This document shows, piece by piece, positions 26,797-36,213 of a DNA stretch of 64,000 nucleotides. Below the pieces are notes generated by a model that saw nothing but the letters and a program-made list of their open reading frames with translations, did no database searches and was not told the DNA's origin. This DNA is from Acidovorax sp. NO-1. GTDB lineage: Bacteria; Pseudomonadota; Gammaproteobacteria; Burkholderiales; Burkholderiaceae_C. Position 1 is the stretch's first letter. Every line of letters starts with the position of its first letter. The translations under genes and the position numbers were made by a program. The stretch is taken from contig NZ_AGTS01000145.1 of the NCBI RefSeq assembly GCF_000238595.1, positions 81,758-145,757 of the forward strand, in the 5' to 3' direction.

Positions 26797-26815
26797 TCGC
26801 ATAATTTTCATGCGA
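26797..26815. promoter_or_regulatory. Dyad in the aceE / histidine-kinase divergent region
   Basis: TCGCAT and ATGCGA form a 6-bp inverted repeat with a 7-bp AATTTTC centre. It lies in the AT-rich gap between aceE and the divergent kinase gene, about 50 bp upstream of the aceE start. It is a candidate operator or overlapping promoter element; no known regulator site (for example PdhR) is recognised. Confidence 0.35.
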
Positions 26816-26922
26816 TTTCGAATGGTGCTTTTTCATTTCATAATGTAATATTTTGCTGCAGTTGCACATTTGGTCATGGGGAGCCACTGGGCTGCCTGTC
26901 GAGCCTCACCTACACTTGGCGG

Positions 26923-29484
26923 ATGGATCCCCAGCCTCTTGAGCCCTCGCCCGCAGCCACTGTGGTGGCTGCGCCCGCCCGTTGGTGGCGCAAGTGGTGG
27001 CGCGGGTTGTCGCCCACCCGGCAAGACCGCTTTGCCGCGCTGGCCCCCCTTGCCGCCGTGCTGATGTTTCTGGCCGCCATCGTGGCGGCCTTCTGGTATC
27101 TGCGAGCCGAAGAGGCCGAACGCGAGCAAGAAGCCCTACGCCGCGACGTGGAATACGCACAGCAACGGGTGCGCTTGCGCCTGCTGGAGCGGCAGGAACA
27201 GCTGATGCGCATTGCGCGCGACCTGTCCAACCAGGAACTGGAACGTGCCGAGTTCGTGAGCCGGGCCGAAACCCTGATCAGCCAGTACCCTGAACTGCAG
27301 GCGGTGACCTGGATCGACGAACGCCGCCGAATCCGCGCCAGCCACGCTGCGCCCACCCTGGCCAGCAACGAGCTGCGCATTGCAGGAGAAGTGCTCAAAC
27401 CCGGGGACACAGCCGATACCTTCGGGTTGGCACGCGATCTGCAGCAGCCCGTGTACGCCCAGCCTGCGGCCACCTCGGGAGATGCGGCGCCACTGCTCCA
27501 GCTGCAGGTGCCCCTGACGCACCAGGGCAAGTTCAGCGGCGTGGTGCTGGGCGAATACTCCATCGACAGCCTGCTGCGTTACGGTACGCCCACCGAAGTA
27601 CTGGCCCGCTATGCCGTCACATTGCTCGACGGAAAGAACCAGGTGCTGGCTGGTACACCGCTGGGCCCGCGCAACGCGGCCACCGAGCTGCTGCCGTGGA
27701 CGCGTCACGCCAACGAATACGAAGTGCCTGTATCCCCGGTGGGCAACGGGCTGGTGCTCAAGGCGCAGGCTTACCGCACGTCGCTGGGTGTGGTGGGCAG
27801 CGGGCTGTTCTGGCTGGTGGGCACGCTGAGCGCCATGACGGCCTGGATGCTGATCGCCACCTGGCGCCACACGCGCAGGCGCATGCAGGCGCAGCAGGCG
27901 CTGGTCGCCGAGACCAATTTCCGCCGTGCGATGGAAAACTCCATCCTGACTGGCATGCGGGCGCTGGACCTGGAAGGCCGCATCACCTATGTGAATGCCG
28001 CGTTCTGCCAGATGACCGGCTGGAGCGAATCTGAACTGGTGGGCCTCAAGGCGCCTTTCCCCTACTGGCCGGAGTCTGACCATGAAGCGCTGCACGCCAA
28101 GTTACGCGACGAGATCAGCGGTAAAACCATCGTGGGCGGCTTTCAGGTGCGGGTGCGACGCAAAAGCGGCACGCTTTTTGATGCGCGGCTGTATGTCTCG
28201 CCCCTGATCGATGCGCATGGGCAGCAGACCGGGTGGATGACCTCGATGACCGACATCACCGAGCCCAACCGGATCCGTGAACAGCTCACAGCCTCGCACG
28301 AGCGGTTCACGGTGGTGCTGGAGTCGCTGGACGCGTCGGTGTCAGTGGCGCCCCTGGGCAGCCAGGAGCTGCTGTTTGCCAACAAGCTTTACCGCCAGTG
28401 GTTCGGCTCGCAGACCGACGGCCATCTGCAACTGGTAGCGCAGGCCGGCGTGGTGCCTGTGGCGGGGTCTGACCACACTGGCATGGACGACGAAGACGGC
28501 CTGATGGGCTTACCCACCGACCCCCTCACCAGCGCCCGCACCGAAAACGCCGAGATCTACCTGCCCGACCTGGGCAAATGGCTCGAAGTACGCTCCCGCT
28601 ACCTCAACTGGGTGGACGGGCGCCTGGCCCAGATGGTGATTGCCACCGACATCACCCCCCGCCGCCAGGCCGAGGAACAGGCGGCGCGCCAGGCCGAGCG
28701 TGCCCAGTCGGTCAGCCGCCTGATCACCATGGGCGAGATGGCCTCGAGCGTGGCGCACGAACTCAACCAGCCGCTCACGGCCATCAACAATTACTGCAGC
28801 GGCATGGTCTCGCGCATCCAGAGTGGCCAGCTGACCGAGGAAGCACTGCTCACGGCACTGCAAAAGACCGCCCACCAGGCCCAGCGCGCGGGCCAGATCA
28901 TCCAGCGCATCCGGGCCTTTGTGAAAAAGAGCGAGCCCAACCGCACCTTGGCCGACGTGCATTCGATGGTCAATGAAGCCGTGGAGCTGGCCGACATCGA
29001 ACTGCGCCGCCACAACGTGCGGCTCACACATTACGTGGCGGCGCGCCTGCCACCCGTGATGGCCGACACCATCCTGATCGAGCAGGTGCTGGTCAACCTG
29101 ATGAAGAACGGCGCCGAAGCCATCCAGCATGCTGACCGTCCGCCGTCGGGCCGCAGCGTGGAACTTCGGGTGGTGCCCAAACACATTGACGACCGCGAAG
29201 TGGTGGAATTTTCGGTGCAGGACACCGGCAAAGGCCTGGCCCCCGAGGTACTGGAGCGCCTTTTTGAAGCCTTCTTCTCGACCAAGGAAGAAGGCATGGG
29301 CATGGGCCTCAATCTTTGCCGCAGCATCGTCGAGTCGCACCAGGGCAGGATGCAGGCGGAGAACCTCTACAATGGAACCGAGGTCACGGGCTGCAGGTTC
29401 TCCTTCTGGCTGCCGCTTGCCAAGCCTGCTGATGCCACTACAAATTCTGTAGCAAATACTCAAAAACCAAGGACAATTGCATGA
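26923..29484 (+). CDS. PAS-domain sensor histidine kinase (FixL/DctB-like output)
   Basis: An 853-aa membrane sensor. TM1 is at about 40-60 and TM2 at about 289-312, enclosing a 230-residue periplasmic domain. Cytoplasmic PAS domains follow at about 330-435 (MENSILTGMRALDLEGRITY, then VNAAFCQMTGWSE) and about 450-575. The HisKA domain carries phosphoacceptor H612 in SSVAHELNQPLTAI, and the HATPase domain spans about 705-840 (FFSTKEEGMGMGLNLCRSIV). No haem-binding FixL signature is evident. The start is taken as ATG 26923, giving a short basic cytoplasmic tail; the ribosome site is weak and longer in-frame starts exist. It overlaps its response regulator by 4 nt. Confidence 0.9.
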   Translation: MDPQPLEPSPAATVVAAPARWWRKWWRGLSPTRQDRFAALAPLAAVLMFLAAIVAAFWYLRAEEAEREQEALRRDVEYAQQRVRLRLLERQEQLMRIARDLSNQELERAEFVSRAETLISQYPELQAVTWIDERRRIRASHAAPTLASNELRIAGEVLKPGDTADTFGLARDLQQPVYAQPAATSGDAAPLLQLQVPLTHQGKFSGVVLGEYSIDSLLRYGTPTEVLARYAVTLLDGKNQVLAGTPLGPRNAATELLPWTRHANEYEVPVSPVGNGLVLKAQAYRTSLGVVGSGLFWLVGTLSAMTAWMLIATWRHTRRRMQAQQALVAETNFRRAMENSILTGMRALDLEGRITYVNAAFCQMTGWSESELVGLKAPFPYWPESDHEALHAKLRDEISGKTIVGGFQVRVRRKSGTLFDARLYVSPLIDAHGQQTGWMTSMTDITEPNRIREQLTASHERFTVVLESLDASVSVAPLGSQELLFANKLYRQWFGSQTDGHLQLVAQAGVVPVAGSDHTGMDDEDGLMGLPTDPLTSARTENAEIYLPDLGKWLEVRSRYLNWVDGRLAQMVIATDITPRRQAEEQAARQAERAQSVSRLITMGEMASSVAHELNQPLTAINNYCSGMVSRIQSGQLTEEALLTALQKTAHQAQRAGQIIQRIRAFVKKSEPNRTLADVHSMVNEAVELADIELRRHNVRLTHYVAARLPPVMADTILIEQVLVNLMKNGAEAIQHADRPPSGRSVELRVVPKHIDDREVVEFSVQDTGKGLAPEVLERLFEAFFSTKEEGMGMGLNLCRSIVESHQGRMQAENLYNGTEVTGCRFSFWLPLAKPADATTNSVANTQKPRTIA

Positions 29485-30107
29485 GCTTGATTCCGAAAAA
29501 AGGCACTGTCTACGTTGTGGATGATGACGAGGCAGTTCGCGATTCCCTGCAGTGGCTGCTGGAAGGCAAGGACTACCGGGTGCGTTGCTTTGATTCGGCC
29601 GAGACGTTTCTCTCACGCTATGACCCGCGCGAAGTCGCCTGCCTGATCGTGGACATCCGCATGGGTGGCATGACGGGCCTGGAGCTGCAAGACCGCCTGA
29701 TCGAGCGCAAGTCCCCCCTGCCCATCGTGTTCATCACCGGTCACGGCGACGTGCCCATGGCTGTGAACACCATGAAAAAGGGCGCGCTCGATTTCATCCA
29801 GAAGCCCTTTGACGAAGAAGAACTGGTGGGCCTCGTCGAGCGCATGCTCGACCACGCCCGCGAAGCCTTCGCCGGCTACCAGCAGGCCGCGAGCCGCGAT
29901 GCCCTGCTGTCCAAGCTCACCAGCCGCGAAGCCCAGGTGCTCGAACGCATCGTCGCCGGCCGCCTGAACAAGCAGATTGCGGACGACCTGGGCATCAGCA
30001 TCAAGACGGTGGAGGCGCACCGCGCCAACATCATGGAAAAACTCAACGCCAACACCGTGGCCGACCTGCTCAAGATCGCCCTCGGCCAGAATGCGCCCAA
30101 GGGCTGA
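29481..30107 (+). CDS. FixJ-family response regulator
   Basis: A 208-aa regulator. The receiver domain at about 9-125 has acidic residues DDDE (14-17), phosphoacceptor D58 in CLIVDIRMGGMTG, the switch Thr in VFITGHGDVPMAV, and Lys in IQKPFDEEE. A LuxR-type helix-turn-helix follows at about 142-205 (LTSREAQVLERIVAGRLNKQ, then IADDLGISIKTVEAHRANIM). ATG 29481 lies in the stop of the kinase gene (ATGA), so the two form a coupled two-component pair. Targets are unknown; repeat R5 follows immediately. Confidence 0.93.
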   Translation: MSLIPKKGTVYVVDDDEAVRDSLQWLLEGKDYRVRCFDSAETFLSRYDPREVACLIVDIRMGGMTGLELQDRLIERKSPLPIVFITGHGDVPMAVNTMKKGALDFIQKPFDEEELVGLVERMLDHAREAFAGYQQAASRDALLSKLTSREAQVLERIVAGRLNKQIADDLGISIKTVEAHRANIMEKLNANTVADLLKIALGQNAPKG

Positions 30108-30112
30108 TACTC

Positions 30113-30167
30113 ATATTTTGATAGCTGCTCGCGCTTGCTGATAAAGCGCTAGAGCCTAATTTGACTG
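30113..30167 (-). repeat. Dispersed palindromic repeat, copy R5
   Basis: Reverse-orientation copy: ATTTTGATAGCTGCTCGCGC, the core CGCTTGCTGATAAAGCG, and CTAGAGCCTAATTTGACTG. It occupies most of the 72-bp gap between the FixJ-type regulator and folD, both on the plus strand. Confidence 0.9.
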
Positions 30168-30179
30168 ATATTTTCTGCT

Positions 30180-31034
30180 ATGACAGCCCAACTCATCGAC
30201 GGCAACGCCCTTTCCCGCCAACTGCGCGCCGATGTGGCGCAACGCGCCGCCGCCCTGGCAGCACGGGGCGTCAAGCCCGGCTTGGCCGTCGTCCTGGTGG
30301 GCGACAACCCGGCGAGCCAGGTGTATGTGCGCAACAAGGTCAAGGCCTGCGAAGACAGCGGCCTGTACTCCGTGCTTGAAAAGTACGAGGCCGACATGAC
30401 CGAAGCCGCATTGCTCGCCCGCGTGGAGGCCCTCAACAACGACCCGGCCATCCACGGCATCCTGGTGCAGCTGCCGCTGCCCAAACACATCGACGCGCAG
30501 AAGGTGATCGAAGCCATCTCGCCCGCCAAGGACGTGGATGGCTTTCACATCGCCAGCACCGGAGCCCTGATGACCGGCATGCCCGGCTTCTGGCCCTGCA
30601 CGCCCTATGGCTGTATGAAGATGCTGGAGAGCATCGGCTACGACCTCAAGGGCAAACACGCCGTGGTCATCGGCCGCAGCAACATCGTGGGCAAGCCCAT
30701 GGCGCTGATGCTGCTGGGCCAGAACGCCACTGTCACCATCTGCCACAGCGCCACGCAGGATTTGAAGGCACAAACCCTGCAGGCCGACGTGATCGTGGCG
30801 GCAGTCGGCAAACGCAATGTGCTGACGGCCGACATGGTCAAGCCCGGCGCCGTGGTGATCGACGTGGGCATGAACCGCAACGACGAAGGCAAGCTGTGCG
30901 GTGACGTCGACTTTGACGGCGTCAAGGAAGTGGCCGGCTGGATCACCCCCGTGCCTGGCGGGGTTGGGCCCATGACCATTACCATGCTGCTGGTGAACAC
31001 CATCGAAGCCGCCGAGCGCACTGCAGAGCACTGA
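30180..31034 (+). CDS. folD: FolD: methylenetetrahydrofolate dehydrogenase / cyclohydrolase
   Basis: Bifunctional one-carbon enzyme interconverting 5,10-methylene-, 5,10-methenyl- and 10-formyl-tetrahydrofolate using NADP. It is 284 aa (family about 285). The catalytic Tyr/Lys are in [15 protein letters not shown], the signature [10 protein letters not shown] and KDVDGFH are present, the nucleotide site is [17 protein letters not shown], and the conserved end is [20 protein letters not shown] perfect 10-bp inverted repeat (31027-31048) spans the stop codon and may form a 3' hairpin. Confidence 0.97.
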   Translation: MTAQLIDGNALSRQLRADVAQRAAALAARGVKPGLAVVLVGDNPASQVYVRNKVKACEDSGLYSVLEKYEADMTEAALLARVEALNNDPAIHGILVQLPLPKHIDAQKVIEAISPAKDVDGFHIASTGALMTGMPGFWPCTPYGCMKMLESIGYDLKGKHAVVIGRSNIVGKPMALMLLGQNATVTICHSATQDLKAQTLQADVIVAAVGKRNVLTADMVKPGAVVIDVGMNRNDEGKLCGDVDFDGVKEVAGWITPVPGGVGPMTITMLLVNTIEAAERTAEH

Positions 31035-31048
31035 CCTGGGTCAGTGCT
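31027..31048 (+). terminator. Hairpin across the folD stop codon
   Basis: AGCACTGACC and GGTCAGTGCT pair with a 2-nt spacer, including the folD TGA. There is no T-run after it, so termination would be inefficient; it may instead stabilise the 3' end of the mRNA. Confidence 0.45.
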
Positions 31049-31105
31049 GTCGATGTCGGCGGCTTTGCAACTTGAACCTGCGCCATCTGGCGCCATCTGA
31101 CTCGC

Positions 31106-33175
31106 ATGAGCAACGCCCTTCTCGACATCTCGGACCTCCCCCATTTCGACCGCATCACGCCGCAGGACGTGGCGCCTGCCATGGATGTGCTGCTGGAGCG
31201 CGCCAATGCAGCGCTGGAAACCGTCACCGCCCCTGACTTTCCAGCCCGCTGGGATGCCATCGCCAAGGTGCTGGATGTGGCCACCGAGCGACTGGGCACC
31301 GCCTGGGGCAGCATCAGCCACCTCAACAGCGTGGCGGATACCCCTGAATTGCGCGCAGCCTACAACGCCGCCTTGCCCAAGGTCACCGAGTTCTGGACGC
31401 GCCTGGGTGCCGATGAACGCCTGTACGCCAAATACAAGGCCATCGACCCCGCCACCCTGACTGCAGAGCAGCGGCAGGCCCACCTGAACGCGGTGCGCAA
31501 CTTTGTGTTGAGTGGCGCGGAGCTGACCGGTGCCGCCAAGGAGCGTTTTGCGCAGATCCAGGAACGCCAGGCCGAGCTGAGCCAGAAGTTCAGCGAAAAC
31601 GCCCTCGATGCCACCGACGCCTACGCTTACTACGCCACGGCTGAAGAACTGGAAGGCATTCCAGACGATGTCCAACAGGCCGCGCTGGCCGCAGCGCAGG
31701 CAGACGATAAGGAAGGCTACAAGCTCACCCTGAAGATGCCCTGCTACCTGCCGGTCATGCAGTTTGCCGCGCGCAGCGACCTGCGCGAGAAGCTCTACCG
31801 TGCCTATGTGACCCGTGCCTCCGACCAGGCTGAGGGCGATGCACGCAAGTTCGACAACACTGCGCTGATCAGCCAAATCCTGGCCCTGCGCCGCGAAGAG
31901 GCCCAACTGCTGGGCTACGCCAATTTTGGCGAAGTGTCCGTGGTGCCCAAGATGGCCCAATCTCCGGCGCAGGTGATCACCTTCCTGCGGGATCTGGCCC
32001 GACGCGCCCGCCCATACGCCGAGAAGGACATCGCCGACCTGCGCGCGTTTGCAGCAGAACACCTGGGCCTGGCCAATCCGCAGGCCTGGGACTGGCCCTA
32101 CATTTCCGAAAAGCTCAAGGAAGCGCGCTACGCCTTCAGCGAGCAGGAGGTCAAGAAGTACTTCACGGCGCCCAAGGTGCTGGCGGGCCTGTTCAAGATC
32201 ATCGAAACCCTGTTCGAAGTGAGCATCCGGCGCGACACGGCCGCCATCTGGCACCCAGCCGTCGAGTTCTACCGGATTGAGCGCACGCACCCGGAGGGCG
32301 CCCATAAGGGCACCCAGCTGGTGGGCCAGTTCTACCTCGACCAGCCCGCTCGCACCGGCAAACGCGGAGGCGCATGGATGGACGATGTGCGCACACGCTG
32401 GCTGCGCCCCGACACGGGCGTGCTGCAAACCCCGGTGGCGCACCTGGTGTGCAACTTCGCCAGCGGCGTGGACGGCAAGCCACCGCTGCTCACTCACGAC
32501 GACGTGATCACACTCTTCCACGAATTCGGCCACGGCTTGCACCACATGCTCACCCAGGTGAACGAGCGTGACGTCTCGGGCATTGGAGGCGTGGAGTGGG
32601 ACGCGGTGGAGCTGCCCAGCCAGTTCATGGAGAACTTCTGCTGGGAATGGGATGTGCTCAAGCACATGACGGCCCATGTGGACACGGGCGAGCCCCTGCC
32701 CCGCGCGCTGTTCGACAAGATGATTGCCGCCAAGAACTACCAAAGTGGCATGCAGACGCTGCGACAGATCGAGTTCTCGCTGTTCGACATGCTGCTGCAC
32801 ACCGAGCACGACCCGGCCCAGGACATCATGCCTCTGCTGGATCAGGTGCGCCGCGAAGTGGCCGTGCTGCAGCCCCCGGCATTCAGCCGCACGGCACACA
32901 CCTTCAGCCATATCTTTGCGGGCGGGTATGCCGCTGGCTACTACAGCTACAAATGGGCCGAGGTACTGAGTGCAGACGCCTATGCAGCCTTCGAGGAAAC
33001 CGCTGGAAGCGATGGTCTGCCGAGTATTGAAACGGGTCGCCGCTACCGCCAGGCCATTCTGGAAGCCGGTGGCAGCCGCCCTGCGATGGAATCGTTCAAG
33101 GCCTTCCGGGGCCGTGAGCCCAGCCTGGATGCCCTGCTGCGCCACCAAGGCATGGCGGAAGAATCGACTGCCTGA
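31106..33175 (+). CDS. prlC: M3-family metallopeptidase, oligopeptidase A type
   Basis: A 689-aa cytoplasmic zinc peptidase that degrades short peptides. The zinc motif HEFGHGLHH places H472, E473 and H476 in the HExxH site, with the third ligand in the following helix (PSQFMENFCWEWD). The signature KRGGAWMDDVR and the C-terminal IFAGGYAAGYYSYKWAEVLS are characteristic of oligopeptidase A (E. coli PrlC, 680 aa). It is 71 bp after folD on the same strand. Confidence 0.94.
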   Translation: MSNALLDISDLPHFDRITPQDVAPAMDVLLERANAALETVTAPDFPARWDAIAKVLDVATERLGTAWGSISHLNSVADTPELRAAYNAALPKVTEFWTRLGADERLYAKYKAIDPATLTAEQRQAHLNAVRNFVLSGAELTGAAKERFAQIQERQAELSQKFSENALDATDAYAYYATAEELEGIPDDVQQAALAAAQADDKEGYKLTLKMPCYLPVMQFAARSDLREKLYRAYVTRASDQAEGDARKFDNTALISQILALRREEAQLLGYANFGEVSVVPKMAQSPAQVITFLRDLARRARPYAEKDIADLRAFAAEHLGLANPQAWDWPYISEKLKEARYAFSEQEVKKYFTAPKVLAGLFKIIETLFEVSIRRDTAAIWHPAVEFYRIERTHPEGAHKGTQLVGQFYLDQPARTGKRGGAWMDDVRTRWLRPDTGVLQTPVAHLVCNFASGVDGKPPLLTHDDVITLFHEFGHGLHHMLTQVNERDVSGIGGVEWDAVELPSQFMENFCWEWDVLKHMTAHVDTGEPLPRALFDKMIAAKNYQSGMQTLRQIEFSLFDMLLHTEHDPAQDIMPLLDQVRREVAVLQPPAFSRTAHTFSHIFAGGYAAGYYSYKWAEVLSADAYAAFEETAGSDGLPSIETGRRYRQAILEAGGSRPAMESFKAFRGREPSLDALLRHQGMAEESTA

Positions 33176-33245
33176 GCGAACCCAACCCACGGCCTGAAAT
33201 GCACACGTTGCACCCAGGCCTGACGACAAAGAAGGAGCAAGGAGA

Positions 33246-33905
33246 ATGAACATGCACAAGCCACTAAGCGCCCCCCTGTTGGCGACTTTGCTGATGACAC
33301 TGGCCTGCGCCAGCGTGCAGGCGCAAGGCGTCTACCGCATTGTCGGCCCGGATGGCAAAGTGACATTTTCCGACCGGCCTCCCCCAGACGCCAATGCGCA
33401 GCCCGCCCGTATTGCCAATGAGGCTCCTGCAGCCGCCAACGGCGCGCTACCTTACGAGCTGCGCCAGATCGCCAACCGCTTTCCGGTCACCCTCTACACC
33501 GGCAACGACTGCCCGCCCTGCACCTCTGCGCGCAACCTGCTCACGTCGCGGGGAGTTCCGTTCACCGAACGTACGGTGTCGAGCAATGAAGACATTGCAG
33601 CGTTGCAAAGGCTGAGCGGCGGCACGGGCCTGCCGTTTGGCACCATTGGCGGGCAACAGCTTGCAGGTTTTTCCGAGGCAGAGTGGGTGCAGTATCTGGA
33701 CGCTGCCGGCTACCCCAAGCAATCTGCATTGCCGAGAAATTACCGCCAGCCAGCGCCCACACCACTCGTGGCCGTCAAGGCGGCGGAGCCCGCAGCCACG
33801 GCTTCGTCGGCACCCCCAGCGCCCCCAGCACCATCGCGGGCCCGCCCCCCTGCACCCATCAACGATGGACCATCGCCCAGCAACCCTGCAGGCATCAGGT
33901 TCTAG
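33246..33905 (+). CDS. Exported DUF4124 / glutaredoxin-like protein
   Basis: A 219-aa periplasmic protein. The signal peptide is residues 1-26 (ending VQA). DUF4124 at about 27-60 has the signature VYRIVGPDGKVTFSDRPP. A glutaredoxin fold at about 78-155 has the redox pair C89/C92 in NDCPPCTSARNLL, plus GTGLPFGTIGGQQLAGF as the glutathione/cis-Pro region (here GLP). The C-terminal 60 residues are Pro/Ala-rich and probably disordered. Likely a disulfide-handling envelope protein. The start has a good AAGGAGCAAGGAGA site. Confidence 0.88.
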   Translation: MNMHKPLSAPLLATLLMTLACASVQAQGVYRIVGPDGKVTFSDRPPPDANAQPARIANEAPAAANGALPYELRQIANRFPVTLYTGNDCPPCTSARNLLTSRGVPFTERTVSSNEDIAALQRLSGGTGLPFGTIGGQQLAGFSEAEWVQYLDAAGYPKQSALPRNYRQPAPTPLVAVKAAEPAATASSAPPAPPAPSRARPPAPINDGPSPSNPAGIRF

Positions 33906-34022
33906 ACGGCACGCGGGCGCACTCATTGCGCCGCTGCGTCGCCCCACCACAAACGGTAACCTCTGACGCCTCATCGCCACACACGCGCTGGGGCTTTGCG
34001 TACAAAAATAGGGGCAAAAGAA

Positions 34023-34056
34023 AAAGCACCTATGGCAGCTCTGCCATAGGTGCTTT
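34023..34056 (-). terminator. Terminator hairpin left of the element (original tRNA-Lys terminator)
   Basis: AAAGCACCTATGGCAG pairs perfectly with CTGCCATAGGTGCTTT around a 2-nt spacer. On the minus strand it is followed by TTTCTTTTGCC. In the uninterrupted chromosome this would stand just after the 3' end of tRNA-Lys; the element has moved it 12 kb away. Confidence 0.75.
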
Positions 34057-34071
34057 ACTCATTTCATGGGG

Positions 34072-34119
34072 TGGTAGGACGTACAAGATTCGAACTTGTG
34101 ACCAACGGATTAAAAGTCC
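34072..34119 (-). repeat. Distal att site: 48-bp partial tRNA-Lys copy
   Basis: A 48-bp stretch identical to the 3' part of the intact tRNA-Lys gene, running from CCA through the T-arm, variable loop and anticodon loop. Identity stops inside the anticodon stem (CCACGAAAT here against CCGCTGCTC in the gene). It is not a functional tRNA: the D-arm and 5' acceptor strand are missing. Confidence 0.95.
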
Positions 34120-34272
34120 ACGAAATCCAACATTTGCCAGCGTTGAATGCTGTAGATACAATCAATACAAATCAACAACTTATGAGTTAAAAAAGGCTCA
34201 ACACTGTTGATTTACACATGGGCATATTTCACGAAGTTGCCTACAGATTGCCTACAGATTTCAGGTGGTGCC
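34120..34272 (+). promoter_or_regulatory. Integrase leader with arm-type motifs (34237-34260)
   Basis: AT-rich leader between the att site and the integrase gene. The motif TTGCCTACAGA occurs twice in tandem at 34237-34260, and the same tandem recurs near the other end of the element (46183-46203). AATCAACA at 34170-34177 and TGTTGATT at 34205-34212 form an 8-bp inverted repeat that could be an operator for int. No gene is seen here. Confidence 0.6.
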
Positions 34273-35604
34273 ATGAGTGGACAGAAAAGCCGGGTACGTT
34301 TGACTGCTGGCCGGGTAGCTGATTTCGCTTGCCCGCCCGGCAAGTCGCAAGCCTTCCTGTGGGACACGGACACCCCGGCGCTGATGCTGCGTACCACGCC
34401 CACGGGCCGCAAAACCTACGCCTTTGAATCGCGCTTGAATGGCGACACCATCCGCGTGACCATCGGCACCGCCGCCGAGTGGAGCCTAGAGGCCGCACGC
34501 ACCAAGGCCCAGGCGTTAAAGATGATGGTGGACAGCGGTACCGACCCCCGCGAGGTGGAGCGCCAGCAGCTGGCCGCCAAGGCTGCACAAAAGGCCGCAG
34601 CCGCCGTGAAGGCCGTTACTGTGGGCGAGGCGTGGGCCGTTTACCTTGCCGACCGCCGCCAGTATTGGGGCGAGCGCCACTATCAAGACCACGAAAAACT
34701 AGCCTGTGCTGGTGGCGAGGTTGCCAAGCGTGGCACCCGTGGCCGTGGTGTGACCATCGCCGGGCCGCTGCATCCCTTGATGGCGATGCGCCTGCAAGAC
34801 CTGACAGCCCCCGTCATCGAGGCGTGGGCCGTAGAGCAGGCCAAGACCCGCCCGACCCCTGCGCGGCTGTCCTGGCGCTTGCTGCGTGCCTTCCTGGCGT
34901 GGTGTGTGGAGCATCCGCAGTATGCCGCCGTGGTGCCAGCACAAAACCCGGCAAAGACTCGCCGCGCACGCGAGGCATTGGGCAAGGCTGGAGTAAAGCA
35001 GGATGCACTTTTGCGCGAACAATTGCCCGCATGGTTTGCCGCCGTGCGCAACATTGGCAACCCCGCCATATCGGCCTACCTGCAAACGCTACTTCTGACG
35101 GGCGCACGCCCTGGCGAAGTGCTGGCGCTGCGCTGGGACGACATCAACAACCAATGGCGAGGGCTGACCATCCGGGACAAGGTGGAAGGCGAGCGCGTCA
35201 TCCCTTTGACGCCCTATGTCTGGCACCTGCTAGCCGCCCTGCCCCGCCGCAGCGAATGGGTGTTTGCCGGTGCAACCCGCGAGCCGGGTAAGGCTGCGCG
35301 GCCCATTGCCAAGCCCCACCACGCCCACGCTGCAGCCTGCAAGGTGGCCGCAATCGAGGGACTGACGTTCCACGGCCTGCGCCGCAGCTTCAGGAGTCTG
35401 ACGGAGTGGCTAGAAATCCCCGCCGGGGTGGTGGCACAGATTCAAGGCCACAAGCCCAGCGCCACAGCGGAGAAGCATTACACCGTGCGCCCGTTAGACC
35501 TGTTGCGCCTGCACCATGAGCGCATCGAAGCGTGGATTCTTGAACAGGCCGGGATTGTGTTTGATGCCAAGGCAGAGCCGGGCAAGCTGCGTGCTGTGAA
35601 CTGA
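34273..35604 (+). CDS. int: Tyrosine-type site-specific integrase
   Basis: A 443-aa recombinase that inserts and excises the element at tRNA-Lys. The N-terminal DUF4102-like domain (about 10-95) carries TPALMLRTTPTGRKTYAFES. The core-binding domain spans about 110-230. The catalytic domain has the active-site Arg in LLLTGARPGEVLALRWDD, HGLRRSF (His-x-x-Arg), and the final His...Tyr in IQGHKPSATAEKHYTV. The start is ATG 34273, preceded by AGGTGG; the open frame extends to 34207 but that stretch contains the arm-type repeats. It transcribes away from the adjacent att site. Confidence 0.94.
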   Translation: MSGQKSRVRLTAGRVADFACPPGKSQAFLWDTDTPALMLRTTPTGRKTYAFESRLNGDTIRVTIGTAAEWSLEAARTKAQALKMMVDSGTDPREVERQQLAAKAAQKAAAAVKAVTVGEAWAVYLADRRQYWGERHYQDHEKLACAGGEVAKRGTRGRGVTIAGPLHPLMAMRLQDLTAPVIEAWAVEQAKTRPTPARLSWRLLRAFLAWCVEHPQYAAVVPAQNPAKTRRAREALGKAGVKQDALLREQLPAWFAAVRNIGNPAISAYLQTLLLTGARPGEVLALRWDDINNQWRGLTIRDKVEGERVIPLTPYVWHLLAALPRRSEWVFAGATREPGKAARPIAKPHHAHAAACKVAAIEGLTFHGLRRSFRSLTEWLEIPAGVVAQIQGHKPSATAEKHYTVRPLDLLRLHHERIEAWILEQAGIVFDAKAEPGKLRAVN

Positions 35605-35707
35605 TAAACGCGAAGCCCTGGCGCGTTTCACCCAGGGCAAAGGCGGGGCTACGAGGTGCGGTAACACCAGCGCAGCCCCTAACCATCATCAAAACTGGAG
35701 TTTGAAA

Positions 35708-36208
35708 ATGGCTAGCGAAAATGTAAATCAATCGGCGCAAGAATTTTTTTGCGGTAGCTCGATTAGCGGAGGCCGAACTACCATCTTGGGCGCTACAGGT
35801 ATTGATATCCGAAATTTTCCACAGGTTATGGATGGCAGCGGCGAAGCGGTTGTGCGTAAAGATGGTCACACTTGGACTATCACCCCGTGGGAGGGCGGCG
35901 GAGGCTTCGCTGTAGCGTCTAGACCGCAAACCGAGTCCGAGATTGAAAGCGAGCGGCAGCGTATGCTGCGCCGGACCTTTGCGAGTCACTTCACCCAGGA
36001 CCGCCTGCTGATGTGTATGGATATCGCAGAGCAGGTGACTTCGTTCTTGGCACAGATGCGCCCAGACCATCCGCCCTCCCGAGCTGTACGCCGTGATATG
36101 CATCGCAAGCTAAACAGACTGGTGGAGATTCAAAAGGATTTGCTATTGCGTAGAACCGCAGATTCAAGCCTCTATGAACAAGAGCTGAAAGAGTTGCGGG
36201 CCGCTTAG
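35708..36208 (+). CDS. Element protein of unknown function (166 aa)
   Basis: A hydrophilic, soluble-looking protein. The N-terminal half is Ser/Gly-rich and beta-like (SSISGGRTTILGATGIDIRN). The C-terminal half is a long charged helix (ERQRMLRRTFASHFTQDRLL, then RRDMHRKLNRLVEIQKDLL), possibly coiled. The start is ATG 35708, 7 nt after GGAG; a TTG at 35702 is in frame. No family is recognised. It is noticeably less GC-rich than chromosomal neighbours and is followed by a 15-bp repeat (36214-36228). Confidence 0.6.
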   Translation: MASENVNQSAQEFFCGSSISGGRTTILGATGIDIRNFPQVMDGSGEAVVRKDGHTWTITPWEGGGGFAVASRPQTESEIESERQRMLRRTFASHFTQDRLLMCMDIAEQVTSFLAQMRPDHPPSRAVRRDMHRKLNRLVEIQKDLLLRRTADSSLYEQELKELRAA

Positions 36209-36213
36209 CCACT

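Noticed and set aside
29440..29475. Another copy of the dispersed repeat at the end of the histidine-kinase gene
   Set aside because: Only a loose resemblance (CTACAAATTCTGTAGC); neither the core palindrome nor the second arm is present.
30638..33259. Minus-strand open frame of 873 codons opposite folD and the M3 peptidase
   Set aside because: Spans two clearly real genes on the other strand; low-complexity translation.
34072..34119. A second tRNA-Lys gene
   Set aside because: Only the 3' 48 nt are present; there is no D-arm or 5' acceptor strand, so it is an att duplicate.
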